The notes: generated by a model not told the origin, from the letters alone. Shown: positions 8,036 to 13,641, numbered from the stretch's first letter. The stretch is DNA of 21,438 nt from Candidatus Jorgensenbacteria bacterium RIFCSPLOWO2_12_FULL_42_11 (GCA_001779575.1 MFKM01000015.1:1-21438), one strand, 5' to 3'. Translations and numbers: made by a program.

Positions 8036-8584
8036 TTAAAAATTTAATAATTCGGGTTTAAAAAATACCTGCATTGAAAAAACGATGCCTTTATCCGCGG
8101 TTCGGGATTCTCCCAAAATAACTTTTTCTATTCCCGGAGACTGTTCAAAAACGACCATTTGCTGAACCAAATTATCATATGACCGAGCGATGCCTTCCAG
8201 CCGCAAAAAATGTTCGGGCACCGACAAATTGGCTCCTTCGTAATAAATTCCCTGATTGGTATTTTTTTCCAAAAAAGTATAAATATTGGAACCCTTGACG
8301 TGGTTTTTCAAAAGAGTTTGAAGATTGACCAATTGAGAATAAAATTTAATAAAGTTTTCCCTATCGGTTTCACTGATAGCGCCTCCGATTTCCGCGATTT
8401 TTTTATCAAGCGATTGCCGTTGGGCTTCAAGATAGGGCTGATAGCCAAAAACTATTCCGAAATAAACGAAAAGAATCAGGGCAAAAACAATAACGGAAAA
8501 AATGAACAATCGCCAAGGCCAGCCGACGGGCAATTTTTCCGGTTCTATAAATTGTTCGGCGACGTTTTTGCTGTATTGAGGCAT
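8036..8584 (-). CDS. pilN: PilN-like pilus alignment protein
   Basis: A 182-residue protein with a 23-residue cytoplasmic tail, a strong membrane segment (about 24-47), a helical region (about 50-95) and a C-terminal alpha/beta domain (NLSVPEHFLRLEGIARSYDN, then a terminal strand). This is PilN-type topology, and it lies directly downstream of pilM as pilN does in T4P loci. The INLLP-like motif at the N-terminus, by which classical PilN binds PilM, is not evident; the tail reads MPQYSKNVAEQFIEPEKLP. Identity is therefore inferred from order and architecture. A TATAAT sequence lies 2 nt before the ATG, probably too close to be its promoter. Confidence 0.75.
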   Translation of the reverse strand: MPQYSKNVAEQFIEPEKLPVGWPWRLFIFSVIVFALILFVYFGIVFGYQPYLEAQRQSLDKKIAEIGGAISETDRENFIKFYSQLVNLQTLLKNHVKGSNIYTFLEKNTNQGIYYEGANLSVPEHFLRLEGIARSYDNLVQQMVVFEQSPGIEKVILGESRTADKGIVFSMQVFFKPELLNF

Positions 8585-8608
8585 ATATTATAAGAAAATT
8601 TCTAGTTT

Positions 8609-9670
8609 CTAAACAAAATTTCTGATTCCTAATCCAATAGCCACCGCCAAACTCGGTCCCATTTCATTAACTACCGGTTCAAGTTTGGAGGGATAGGAAA
8701 TTTTATTGAAAGGCGCTCCTTTCACAGCGGTCAATCCCAATCTTTCGGTAAAATAATTTTCAATACCCAATAAATTCGCTCCTCCGCCGGCCAAAATCAC
8801 TCTTTCAATTTTTCCTTGATATTCTTTTTCGTAAGCGTCTTTTACCCGTCTCACTTCTTCTATTATAACATCTAAGAAAGGAATCATTAGTGTTGATAAC
8901 TCATATTCGCCTCCGACGCCCGAAAGACCGCGTCTTTTTTTCAAATCCTCGGCTCTTTTGATGTCAATATTGACGCTGGAAGCGATAGCGCGGGTCAACG
9001 ACCCTCCGGCAAAATCGGTGCGGCCGTTGTATTTCCAGAAACCCTGGTCAACTACCGCGATATTGGTGGAACGGCCGCCGATGTCCGCCAAAATAGTCGG
9101 CGTCGGATCGCTTCCGACCAAAGCCCGGGCCAAACTGAAACTTTCTATTTCTAAGGCAACCAGCTTCAAGCCAGCGGCCTTGAAAATAGACTGATAAGAT
9201 TTAATGCGTTCGTTGGGCACCGAAATCAAAAGAATCTGCTGTTTTTTAACCCCTTCCTCGTCTTCCCTCTCTCCGACTTTCAGCCAATCAATAGTTACTT
9301 CGGAAACCGGAATCGGAATATATTGTCGAGCCTGAAAAACAACAGTTTTAGCCGTATCCGCGGCCGACATTAACGGCGTTTCCAAAAGAGTGATAAAGGC
9401 GGCAAAAGATGGCAACGAAGCGACAACCTTGTCGGTTTTCGGTTTTAATTGAGAAATTAAAAATTTTAAGAGTTTAACGGCGTCTTTTTCTAAAATTTTC
9501 AGAGAACTTGTTTGGATAGCGTCGTTTAATCTTTCCAGGTAACCGTAAGTTTCCAGCCAGCCGTAATTCCGCAATTTCGGTTTTTTATCCGAATTGATTA
9601 TTTCAACTATTTTAATTGAATTTGTTCCGATATCAACGCCTAAAAAACTTTTTGGTTTGAAAAATAACAT
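8609..9670 (-). CDS. pilM: Actin-like pilus assembly ATPase
   Basis: A 353-residue PilM of the ASKHA/actin-like fold. It forms a cytoplasmic ring that contacts the N-terminus of PilN and the ATPases. Visible motifs are the phosphate-1 loop GVDIGTNSIKIVEI (residues 11-24), phosphate-2 DIGGRSTNIAVV (196-207) and the adenosine loop VILAGGGANLLG (291-302). The middle segment QARQYIPIPVSEVTIDW (113-129) is characteristic of PilM. Length is normal. It is the first gene of the operon, and its start is only 25 bp from the divergent comF. Two TATAAT-like boxes precede it on the minus strand. Confidence 0.93.
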   Translation of the reverse strand: MLFFKPKSFLGVDIGTNSIKIVEIINSDKKPKLRNYGWLETYGYLERLNDAIQTSSLKILEKDAVKLLKFLISQLKPKTDKVVASLPSFAAFITLLETPLMSAADTAKTVVFQARQYIPIPVSEVTIDWLKVGEREDEEGVKKQQILLISVPNERIKSYQSIFKAAGLKLVALEIESFSLARALVGSDPTPTILADIGGRSTNIAVVDQGFWKYNGRTDFAGGSLTRAIASSVNIDIKRAEDLKKRRGLSGVGGEYELSTLMIPFLDVIIEEVRRVKDAYEKEYQGKIERVILAGGGANLLGIENYFTERLGLTAVKGAPFNKISYPSKLEPVVNEMGPSLAVAIGLGIRNFV

Positions 9671-9695
9671 ATTATAATTATTATTATACCAAAAG
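9671..9695. promoter_or_regulatory. Divergent pilM/comF promoter region (25 bp)
   Basis: The whole space between the two divergent start codons is 25 bp of A and T with few exceptions. It contains TATAAT on the minus strand at 9683-9688 (12 nt before the pilM ATG) and TATAAT on the plus strand at 9673-9678 (17 nt before the comF ATG). The -35 regions would have to lie inside the opposite coding regions, and none there is convincing. The arrangement suggests that pilus and comF expression are physically coupled. This is inferred from sequence only. Confidence 0.5.
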
Positions 9696-10475
9696 ATGAA
9701 AGAAAAGACATTAAAATTTTGGGGATTATTTTTGGATTTGCTTTTCCCGCCGGTTTGTTTGGTGTGTCGGAGGAGATTAACGCAATATAAAGAAACGAAA
9801 AAGGATTCCCCCGAAGCGAGGCCCGAGGAGCGAGCGGCAGCGGAGGGAAATTCTTTTTCGTTTCTTTGTTCTTCCTGTTCTCAAAAAATCAAAATAAATA
9901 CAGCTGCTTTTTGTCCGGTTTGCTCTAAGCGGCTGCCGGAAAATAAAAAAACCTGCCACCAGGAATCCCCTTTTATTTTAGCCGCGGCCGGCTTTTACGG
10001 CGACAAAACACTGGATCCGCTCATTACTTTGCTGAAATATCAAAAAATCAAAACTGCCGCTATCCCCTTGGGAGAAATCTTAACCGAATATCTAATTCAA
10101 AATTTAAAATTAGAAATTAAAAATTTTATTTTAGTTCCCGTTCCCCTTTATTGGGGAAAAGAAAAACAGCGGGGATTCAACCAAGCTAATTTGATCGCCG
10201 ACCAACTCGCTAAAAATACCGGCCTGGCCGTAGTTAAAAATATCCTGAAAAGAATAAAAAATACCGCTTCGCAGGTAGGATTGAAAGATAAAGAGAAAAG
10301 AGAAATCAATGTAAGGGGTTGCTTCGCGGTGGAAAAACCGGAATTGTTATTTCAAAAAAACGTCATTATTCTTGACGACGTTTTTACCACCGGGGCCACG
10401 ATGAAAGAAGCGGCTTCGGTAATCAAAAAAGCCGGCGCTAAAAAAATCATCGGCTTGGTAGCGGCCAAAACTTAA
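9696..10475 (+). CDS. comF: ComF-family phosphoribosyltransferase-like competence protein
   Basis: A 259-residue ComFC-type protein, cytoplasmic, needed for DNA uptake in competent bacteria. The N-terminal zinc region has CLVC (Cys21/24), CSSC (Cys58/61) and CPVC (Cys73/76). The phosphoribosyltransferase core has LVPVPLYWGKEKQRGFNQANLIAD (from residue 146) and the PRPP loop ILDDVFTTGAT (225-235). The gap between the first and second cysteine pairs is 33 residues, where family members usually have about a dozen. That excess is a charged Pro/Ala/Glu-rich insert encoded by a 79-bp inverted repeat (9789-9867). It is transcribed away from pilM and is the only gene on the plus strand before 12 kb. 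Confidence 0.92.
   Translation: MKEKTLKFWGLFLDLLFPPVCLVCRRRLTQYKETKKDSPEARPEERAAAEGNSFSFLCSSCSQKIKINTAAFCPVCSKRLPENKKTCHQESPFILAAAGFYGDKTLDPLITLLKYQKIKTAAIPLGEILTEYLIQNLKLEIKNFILVPVPLYWGKEKQRGFNQANLIADQLAKNTGLAVVKNILKRIKNTASQVGLKDKEKREINVRGCFAVEKPELLFQKNVIILDDVFTTGATMKEAASVIKKAGAKKIIGLVAAKT
9789..9867. repeat. Inverted-repeat element inserted in frame within comF
   Basis: The left arm 9789-9810 and right arm 9845-9867 are near-perfect inverted copies. The outer 15 nt (AAAGAAACGAAAAAG) match exactly, followed by GATTCCC against the 1-nt longer AATTTCCC. The 34-nt centre is GC-rich with repeated GCGAG. The element is translated in frame and coincides with the extra residues in the ComF zinc region. 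No transposase is nearby. It resembles a non-autonomous palindromic element by structure only. Confidence 0.7.
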
Positions 10476-10489
10476 AAGAATGCTATCTT

Positions 10490-10643
10490 GTTTTGAATTA
10501 CAAAACACCTATTTCTCGAATGGCAGATAAAAAGATTTTTCTGAAACCCAAACGGAAGCGCAGCTCCGACCACAGTCGGAGCGTGAGCGGGTTGAAGAAA
10601 ATTTTTTTTTCTGCCACTCGCAATTTAGTTTCGTAATTAAAAC
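10490..10643. repeat. Long imperfect palindrome between convergent comF and ferredoxin genes, possible two-way terminator
   Basis: Nested complementary segments share one centre near 10568: GTTTTGAATTAC (10490-10501) with GTAATTAAAAC (10633-10643), TGGCAGA (10521-10527) with TCTGCCA (10610-10616), A/T tracts inside these, and a perfect 8-bp inner stem (10563-10570 with 10575-10582, CACA loop). The element fills the gap between the comF stop codon and the TAG of the convergent ferredoxin gene. T-runs at 10602-10610 on plus and the A-rich left arm on minus could allow termination in both directions. It could also be a MITE-like insertion. Confidence 0.65.
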
Positions 10644-10861
10644 TATTTAATTATTTTTATAATTTGAACCGGGCAGGATTCAGCCGCGTCTTCATTGCAA
10701 TCAAGGGATTTTATTTCCAATTCGTCGTTGCCCGTTTTGGAATTGGTTTTGCCGCCTTTTATTTTAGCCGAGCCATCGTCAGCGATTTCCCAATATTTCG
10801 GGCAGAAAGAAACGCAACTGCCGCAACCGATGCACTTTTTTCTTTCCAGGATAATTTTCAT
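10643..10861 (-). CDS. Small ferredoxin, one [4Fe-4S] cluster
   Basis: A 72-residue ferredoxin with CIGCGSCVSFCP near the N-terminus (Cys10, 13, 16, 20) and a C-terminal ESCPVQ (Cys63). The pattern fits one [4Fe-4S] cluster bound by Cys10, 13, 16 and 63. Cys20 and Cys55 are left over and sit where some thermophile ferredoxins have a structural disulfide. The likely role is a low-potential electron carrier; partners are unknown. The ATG is preceded, 8 nt away, by TGCTATAAT, an extended -10 box. It is the last gene of a three-gene redox group with the other ferredoxin and the DUF1858 protein. Confidence 0.88.
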   Translation of the reverse strand: MKIILERKKCIGCGSCVSFCPKYWEIADDGSAKIKGGKTNSKTGNDELEIKSLDCNEDAAESCPVQIIKIIK

Positions 10862-10869
10862 TAAATTTC

Positions 10870-10878
10870 ATTATAGCA
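10870..10878 (-). promoter_or_regulatory. Extended -10 promoter for distal ferredoxin
   Basis: The minus strand reads TGCTATAAT at 10878-10870, a perfect -10 hexamer with the TGn extension. The ferredoxin ATG at 10861 is 8 nt beyond the hexamer, so a start about 7 nt downstream would give a leader of 0-2 nt. No Shine-Dalgarno sequence is present. Confidence 0.55.
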
Positions 10879-10881
10879 AAT

Positions 10882-11076
10882 TCATCCTTCTATTTTTATG
10901 GCTTTGACCGGACAAATGTCTTCCGCCTCTTTATTGCTTTTCATCTCTTCTTCCGAAATTACGGTTTCCTTTGGCCTAACTTCAATGCCGTCCATAATCC
11001 AATTAACGCAAACGGACGCGCAAGCGCCGCAATTAATGCATACTTCTTTATTGAAATTTATTTTAAATTTATTCAT
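10882..11076 (-). CDS. Small ferredoxin, one [4Fe-4S] cluster
   Basis: A 64-residue ferredoxin with CINCGACASVC (Cys13, 16, 19, 23) and a distal ICPVKA (Cys55). The single-cluster ligand set would be Cys13, 16, 19 and 55. It is related to the 72-residue ferredoxin directly downstream (20 bp away) but shorter, lacking the extra cysteine before the CP motif. The stretch between (EVRPKETVISEEEMKSNKEAED) is acidic, as is usual for ferredoxins. An AGAGG Shine-Dalgarno-like sequence lies about 8 nt before the ATG, unlike the leaderless pattern of its neighbour. It follows the DUF1858 gene by 17 bp, which suggests a co-transcribed redox set. The electron partner is unknown. Confidence 0.88.
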   Translation of the reverse strand: MNKFKINFNKEVCINCGACASVCVNWIMDGIEVRPKETVISEEEMKSNKEAEDICPVKAIKIEG

Positions 11077-11093
11077 TTTTAACCTCTAAATTT

Positions 11094-11300
11094 TTATTGT
11101 GTTTCGTTTAATTCTTCCAATATATCATTTAATTTTTTATCATCTATTCCGTGAGCCGTTGCTCCTTGCTCCAAAGTTTCCCAGGCCGCGACAGAGCAAC
11201 CTACGCAACGCAATCCGTATTTCGCGAGTATCTCCACCGATTCCGGATGTTCCGCCGCTATTTCGCCGAGAGTCATTGTTTTGGTTATTTGATTTTTCAT
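11094..11300 (-). CDS. DUF1858 / redox-disulfide domain protein
   Basis: A 68-residue protein covering one DUF1858 domain, a family named for a redox-disulfide domain found with hybrid-cluster proteins. The N-terminal TKTMTLGEIAAEHPESVEIL leads to AKYGLRCVGCSVAAWETLEQ, with the CxxC pair Cys32/Cys35, then GATAHGIDDKKLNDIL. Members of the family are small helical proteins with a reactive cysteine pair; a biochemical role is not settled. Here it is the first gene of a trio with two ferredoxins, which supports a role in electron or thiol transfer. No clear promoter was found in the preceding 150 bp. Confidence 0.85.
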   Translation of the reverse strand: MKNQITKTMTLGEIAAEHPESVEILAKYGLRCVGCSVAAWETLEQGATAHGIDDKKLNDILEELNETQ

Positions 11301-11448
11301 ATAGCTTGCTTATTTATTTTTTGCAAACCTTGCGATATATTTATTCAAAGAATATATTATTCGCGTTTCACCGAAAGTCAACCCCAAGAAAACCATCAAT
11401 AACGATTGTTCGTCTTCGTTAATCAAAAAACCGGATTTAAAAAATTGG

Positions 11449-11520
11449 CGAGACGTAATAATTTCTTTTAGAAATTAAACGTCCCAGCCACGTAAAATTT
11501 GCTTTGCAAATTTGTACGTG
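11449..11520. repeat. Two tandem hairpins at the 3' end of tRNA-Ser(CGA)
   Basis: The first hairpin pairs GACGTAATAATTTC (11452-11465) with GAAATTAAACGTC (11471-11483). The second pairs CCACGTAAAATTTGC (about 11489-11503) with GCAAATTTGTACGTGG (about 11507-11521, 1-nt bulge). The second stem incorporates the CCA end of the tRNA-Ser gene. The two share an ACGTAA-ATTT pattern. There is no run of T after either on the minus strand, so they are not simple intrinsic terminators. The rest of the gap up to 11300 shows nothing else recognisable. Confidence 0.6.
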
Positions 11521-11608
11521 GCGGAGGAGGTGAGATTCGAACTCACGAAAGGATTTCTCCCTTACGGCTTTTCGAGAGCCGCGCCTTCAACCGCTCGGCC
11601 ACTCCTCC
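11519..11608 (-). tRNA. tRNA-Ser(CGA)
   Basis: A class II tRNA with a long variable arm. The acceptor stem pairs GGAGGAG with CTCCTCC, the discriminator is G and CCA is encoded. The anticodon stem AGCCG-type encloses the loop CTCGAAA, giving anticodon CGA, which reads UCG serine codons. The T arm GTGAG-TTCGAAT-CTCAC is canonical. It lies 26 bp downstream of yqeY in the same direction. Confidence 0.95.
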
Positions 11609-11634
11609 ACTCAAATTTTGAGTTCAGATAAATT

Positions 11635-12150
11635 TTAGCCGTTTCTTTCCGAGGATTCAATGAGTTTTTTGATGATGGCGGTTATGGTTTGAGGCTCGGC
11701 TTTGCCTTTGAGTTTTGGCATTAATTCTTTCATCACTTTTCCCATATCCGAAATTGATTTCGCGCCGGTATTTTTTATCGCTTCTTTAGCGAGATTTTCA
11801 ATTTCCGCTCCGGAAATCTGTTCCGGCAGATATTTCTTTAAAATATCAATTTCGTTTTCTTCTTTTTCAGCCAACTCTTCTCTTTTGCCTTGTCGGTATA
11901 AAACGATGGCTTCTTTTCGCTTTTTCATTTCGGAAAAAATCAAATCAATTATTTCTTCGTCAATCAACTCACTCTTTTCAACTAAATCTTTTTCTTTAAT
12001 GTCTTTTTCGGTTTTGACGATTTTGTATCTCTTTTCTTTCTCTTTGTTCAAAGTAACGGCCTTAAGAAGCCGCAAGGTGGAAAGCGTTAACTCTTCTTGA
12101 TTTCTCAAGGCAATTTTAAAATCTTCTTCTATTTTTGTTTTTATGGACAT
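11635..12150 (-). CDS. yqeY: GatB/YqeY domain protein
   Basis: A 171-residue stand-alone YqeY protein, a helical domain related to the C-terminal tRNA-binding part of the GatB amidotransferase subunit. Visible family features are the N-terminal FKIALRNQEELTLSTLRLL, the KKRKEAIVLYRQGKREELAEKEENEI segment, KYLPEQIS, and the C-terminal DMGKVMKELMPKLKGKAEPQTI. It is about 20 residues longer than the usual 150 because of a Lys/Glu-rich insert at about 38-64. The biochemical role of stand-alone YqeY is uncertain. It is sandwiched between tRNA-Ala (26 bp upstream) and tRNA-Ser (26 bp downstream), all in the same direction, so processing of a common transcript is likely. No clear ribosome-binding site is seen. 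Confidence 0.9.
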   Translation of the reverse strand: MSIKTKIEEDFKIALRNQEELTLSTLRLLKAVTLNKEKEKRYKIVKTEKDIKEKDLVEKSELIDEEIIDLIFSEMKKRKEAIVLYRQGKREELAEKEENEIDILKKYLPEQISGAEIENLAKEAIKNTGAKSISDMGKVMKELMPKLKGKAEPQTITAIIKKLIESSERNG

Positions 12151-12176
12151 ACTGGGTTTTAAAATTTAATTCAATT

Positions 12177-12250
12177 TGGTGGACCTACGGGGAATCGGAC
12201 CCCGATTTCGTGCATGCCATGCACGCGCTTTACCACTAAGCTATAGGCCC
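12177..12250 (-). tRNA. tRNA-Ala(GGC)
   Basis: The acceptor stem pairs GGGCCTA with TAGGTCC (one G-U pair), discriminator A, CCA encoded. The anticodon arm CGTGC-ATGGCAT-GCACG gives anticodon GGC. The T arm CGGGG-TCCGATT-CCCCG is perfect. It starts 7 nt after the 3' end of tRNA-Val on the same strand, so the two are probably cut from one precursor. Confidence 0.95.
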
Positions 12251-12257
12251 ATATCGG

Positions 12258-12329
12258 TGGGCTTAGCAGGGATCGAACCTGCACTCTCGTCGATGTCAAC
12301 GACGCGCTTTACCATTAAGCTATAAGCCC
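12258..12329 (-). tRNA. tRNA-Val(GAC)
   Basis: The acceptor stem pairs GGGCTTA with TAAGCCC and the discriminator is A. The anticodon arm CGTCG-TTGACAT-CGACG gives anticodon GAC. The T arm is GCAGG-TTCGATC-CCTGC. The three bases after the discriminator read CCG, so CCA must be completed enzymatically. The first ten bases are also the end of the GIY-YIG reading frame, whose TAG stop is at 12320-12322. Confidence 0.94.
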
Positions 12330-12586
12330 AATTTTATAAATCCATCTGAAATAATTTTTTCAATATAATCTCTACGCTTTAATCTTTTTAATTTTCTTTC
12401 TATTCTACGCGCTATTTCTAACGATGGAAATTCTTGATGAAATATTAGTATTATTTTGCGCATTCGCTTTGTAGTAATTGTATGCCCATGGTTATGCTGG
12501 TACAATCTTCTTTCTATATCGTTTGTACTCCCAATATAAAATTTGCCACTTGTTTTATCTTGAAGAATATAAACAAATCCTTTCAT
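12320..12586 (-). CDS. Small GIY-YIG endonuclease-domain protein
   Basis: An 88-residue single-domain protein of the GIY-YIG (URI/UvrC N-terminal) nuclease fold. The N-terminal FVYILQ and KFYIGST strands stand for the GIY and YIG motifs, followed by DIERRLYQHNHGH with the conserved Arg and His, and a downstream ARRIERKLKRLKRRDYIEKI in which Glu61 is the likely metal ligand. Such stand-alone proteins are common in Patescibacteria and Bacteroidetes, and their substrates are mostly unknown. The frame ends 10 nt inside the tRNA-Val gene. The tRNA encodes the last residues (Leu-Gly-Leu), so the gene is fused in sequence to the tRNA 5' end. Upstream are two GC-rich hairpins. Confidence 0.85.
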   Translation of the reverse strand: MKGFVYILQDKTSGKFYIGSTNDIERRLYQHNHGHTITTKRMRKIILIFHQEFPSLEIARRIERKLKRLKRRDYIEKIISDGFIKLGL

Positions 12587-12597
12587 GATTCTACCAT

Positions 12598-12642
12598 CCC
12601 GACGCGCTTTGCGGTCGGGACCCCGACCTTAAAGCGTCGGGG
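12598..12642. repeat. Twin GC-rich hairpins in the divergent nuclease/HTH intergenic region
   Basis: Hairpin one (12598-12619) pairs CCCGAC with GTCGGG around a CGC-TTT-GCG inner stem. Hairpin two (12621-12642) pairs CCCCGAC with GTCGGGG around CTT-A-AAG. The two are also inverted near-copies of one another, so they could form one longer stem. They stand out as a GC-rich island in an AT-rich 185-bp gap. Neither is followed by a T-run. The rest of the gap (12643-12758) has no other recognisable feature. Confidence 0.65.
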
Positions 12643-12736
12643 CCGAGCTAAACGCCCCTGTATATCATCGCATATATAATAAACAAAAAAAGATAAACTG
12701 TAAATATAAAATTGAATGGATAGAGCGAACTTGTCC

Positions 12737-12764
12737 TTGTAAAATATCTGGTTTCTGTTATATA
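12737..12764 (+). promoter_or_regulatory. Candidate promoter for the HTH-nuclease-like ORF
   Basis: TTGTAA (12737-12742), 16-nt spacer, TATATA (12759-12764), then 7 nt to the ATG at 12772. A start at the usual distance would fall on or next to the ATG, so the transcript would be leaderless. There is no Shine-Dalgarno sequence. Confidence 0.45.
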
Positions 12765-12771
12765 TGAGAAT

Positions 12772-13425
12772 ATGCGTCTTTCGAAAGAAACTATTCTTGA
12801 AATTAAAAATTTGAGGAAGAAAGGATTTAGTATCCCGGAGATAAGTCGCGAGTGCAACCGTCCAAAATCTACAGTCTCAAGGCACATAAAAGGCGTAAGA
12901 ATTTTATCTCGCTATTATCAAAGATGGCTATCTCGACGTAATGCAAGCAAGATAATTTCAGAAAGAAATTGGCAACTTGCGGATAAAAAAGCAAAGCAGT
13001 TAATTGATGTCATTACAGAAAAAGATTTGATATTAATGGGTATTTCGTTATATTGGGCAGAGGGAGCCAAAAGAGATTTTACTTTTTCAAATACTGACGC
13101 CGAAATGATAAGAATTTTTGTCTATGTTCTTAGAAAAGTATTTGGGATAAAAGATAAAGATTTAAAAATTTCCCTAAGGATTTATGAAGATTTAAACAAA
13201 AAAACTTGCCTCCATTATTGGTCAGGGATTGTTGGAATTAAATTAGGGATAAATACAAGTGTTGATATTTTAAAAGGAACAAAAAAAGGAAAATTAAAAT
13301 ATGGAATGTGCAGGATTAGGGCAAAAAAGAGCGGATTGCTATTGAAAGAATTTTTTGCGATTATAAAAAGAGTGACTAGTTTAACAAGCCCCCGTAGTTC
13401 AACGGACAGAACAAGAGACTCCTAA
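12772..13425 (+). CDS. HTH protein with YWAEG-motif domain, possible divergent homing-type nuclease
   Basis: A 217-residue protein. Residues 3-43 form a helix-turn-helix (KGFSIPEISRECNRPKSTVSRHI), similar to resolvase or transposase HTH modules. A basic linker follows (YYQRWLSRRNASKI), then a C-terminal domain from about residue 80 with LILMGISLYWAEGAKR, FSNTDAEMIRIFVYVLR, LRIYEDLNKKTCLHYW and KLKYGMCRIR. The LYWAEG helix resembles a degenerate LAGLIDADG motif; this is my inference, and the family has no firm function that I know of. The coding sequence is more AT-rich and Lys-rich than its neighbours, which fits recent acquisition. The last 13 codons lie within the tRNA-Arg gene, translated as PRSSTDRTRDS-like sequence, so the native C-terminus may have been at about residue 205. 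Confidence 0.75.
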   Translation: MRLSKETILEIKNLRKKGFSIPEISRECNRPKSTVSRHIKGVRILSRYYQRWLSRRNASKIISERNWQLADKKAKQLIDVITEKDLILMGISLYWAEGAKRDFTFSNTDAEMIRIFVYVLRKVFGIKDKDLKISLRIYEDLNKKTCLHYWSGIVGIKLGINTSVDILKGTKKGKLKYGMCRIRAKKSGLLLKEFFAIIKRVTSLTSPRSSTDRTRDS

Positions 13426-13459
13426 GCTCTGGATCCAAGTTCGACTCTTGGTGGGGGCA
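13388..13459 (+). tRNA. tRNA-Arg(CCU)
   Basis: The acceptor stem pairs GCCCCCG with TGGGGGC (last pair G-U), discriminator A, followed by CCG, so CCA is not encoded. The anticodon loop CTCCTAA gives anticodon CCU, for AGG codons. The T arm CCAAG-TTCGACT-CTTGG is perfect. The anticodon stem AGAGA/GCTCT has an A-G mismatch next to the loop, which is unusual. Bases 13388-13425 are also read as the end of the HTH ORF. Confidence 0.9.
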
Positions 13460-13524
13460 CCGGAAATGGCAGGTTGCGCTAAATAACAAAGCATCAACTT
13501 GTTCCATGCCTAATTTCAATAATT

Positions 13525-13609
13525 GGAGGGTTCGCCTAATGGTATGGCACCGCTCTTGAAAAGCGGCGGGCGCAAGCCCTTAGAGGTTCGACTCCTCTAC
13601 CCTCCGCCA
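13525..13609 (+). tRNA. tRNA-Ser(UGA)
   Basis: A class II tRNA. The acceptor stem pairs GGAGGGT with ACCCTCC, discriminator G, CCA encoded. The anticodon arm CCGCT-CTTGAAA-AGCGG gives anticodon UGA. A long variable arm (GGGCGCAAGCCC) and the T arm AGAGG-TTCGACT-CCTCT confirm the serine type. It lies 65 bp after tRNA-Arg on the same strand; the gap holds nothing recognisable. Confidence 0.95.
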
Positions 13610-13641
13610 GTTAGGAAATAATTCGCCTTGTATAAGAATTT

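Noticed and set aside
8581..8593. TATAAT 2 nt before the PilN-like ATG as a promoter
   Set aside because: Initiation would fall inside the coding region, and the gene is 24 bp behind pilM in an operon.
8210..8593. 127-codon plus-strand frame opposite the PilN-like gene
   Set aside because: Antisense to a gene supported by operon context; no recognisable domain and biased toward Phe/Ile as expected from reversed Lys/Asn codons.
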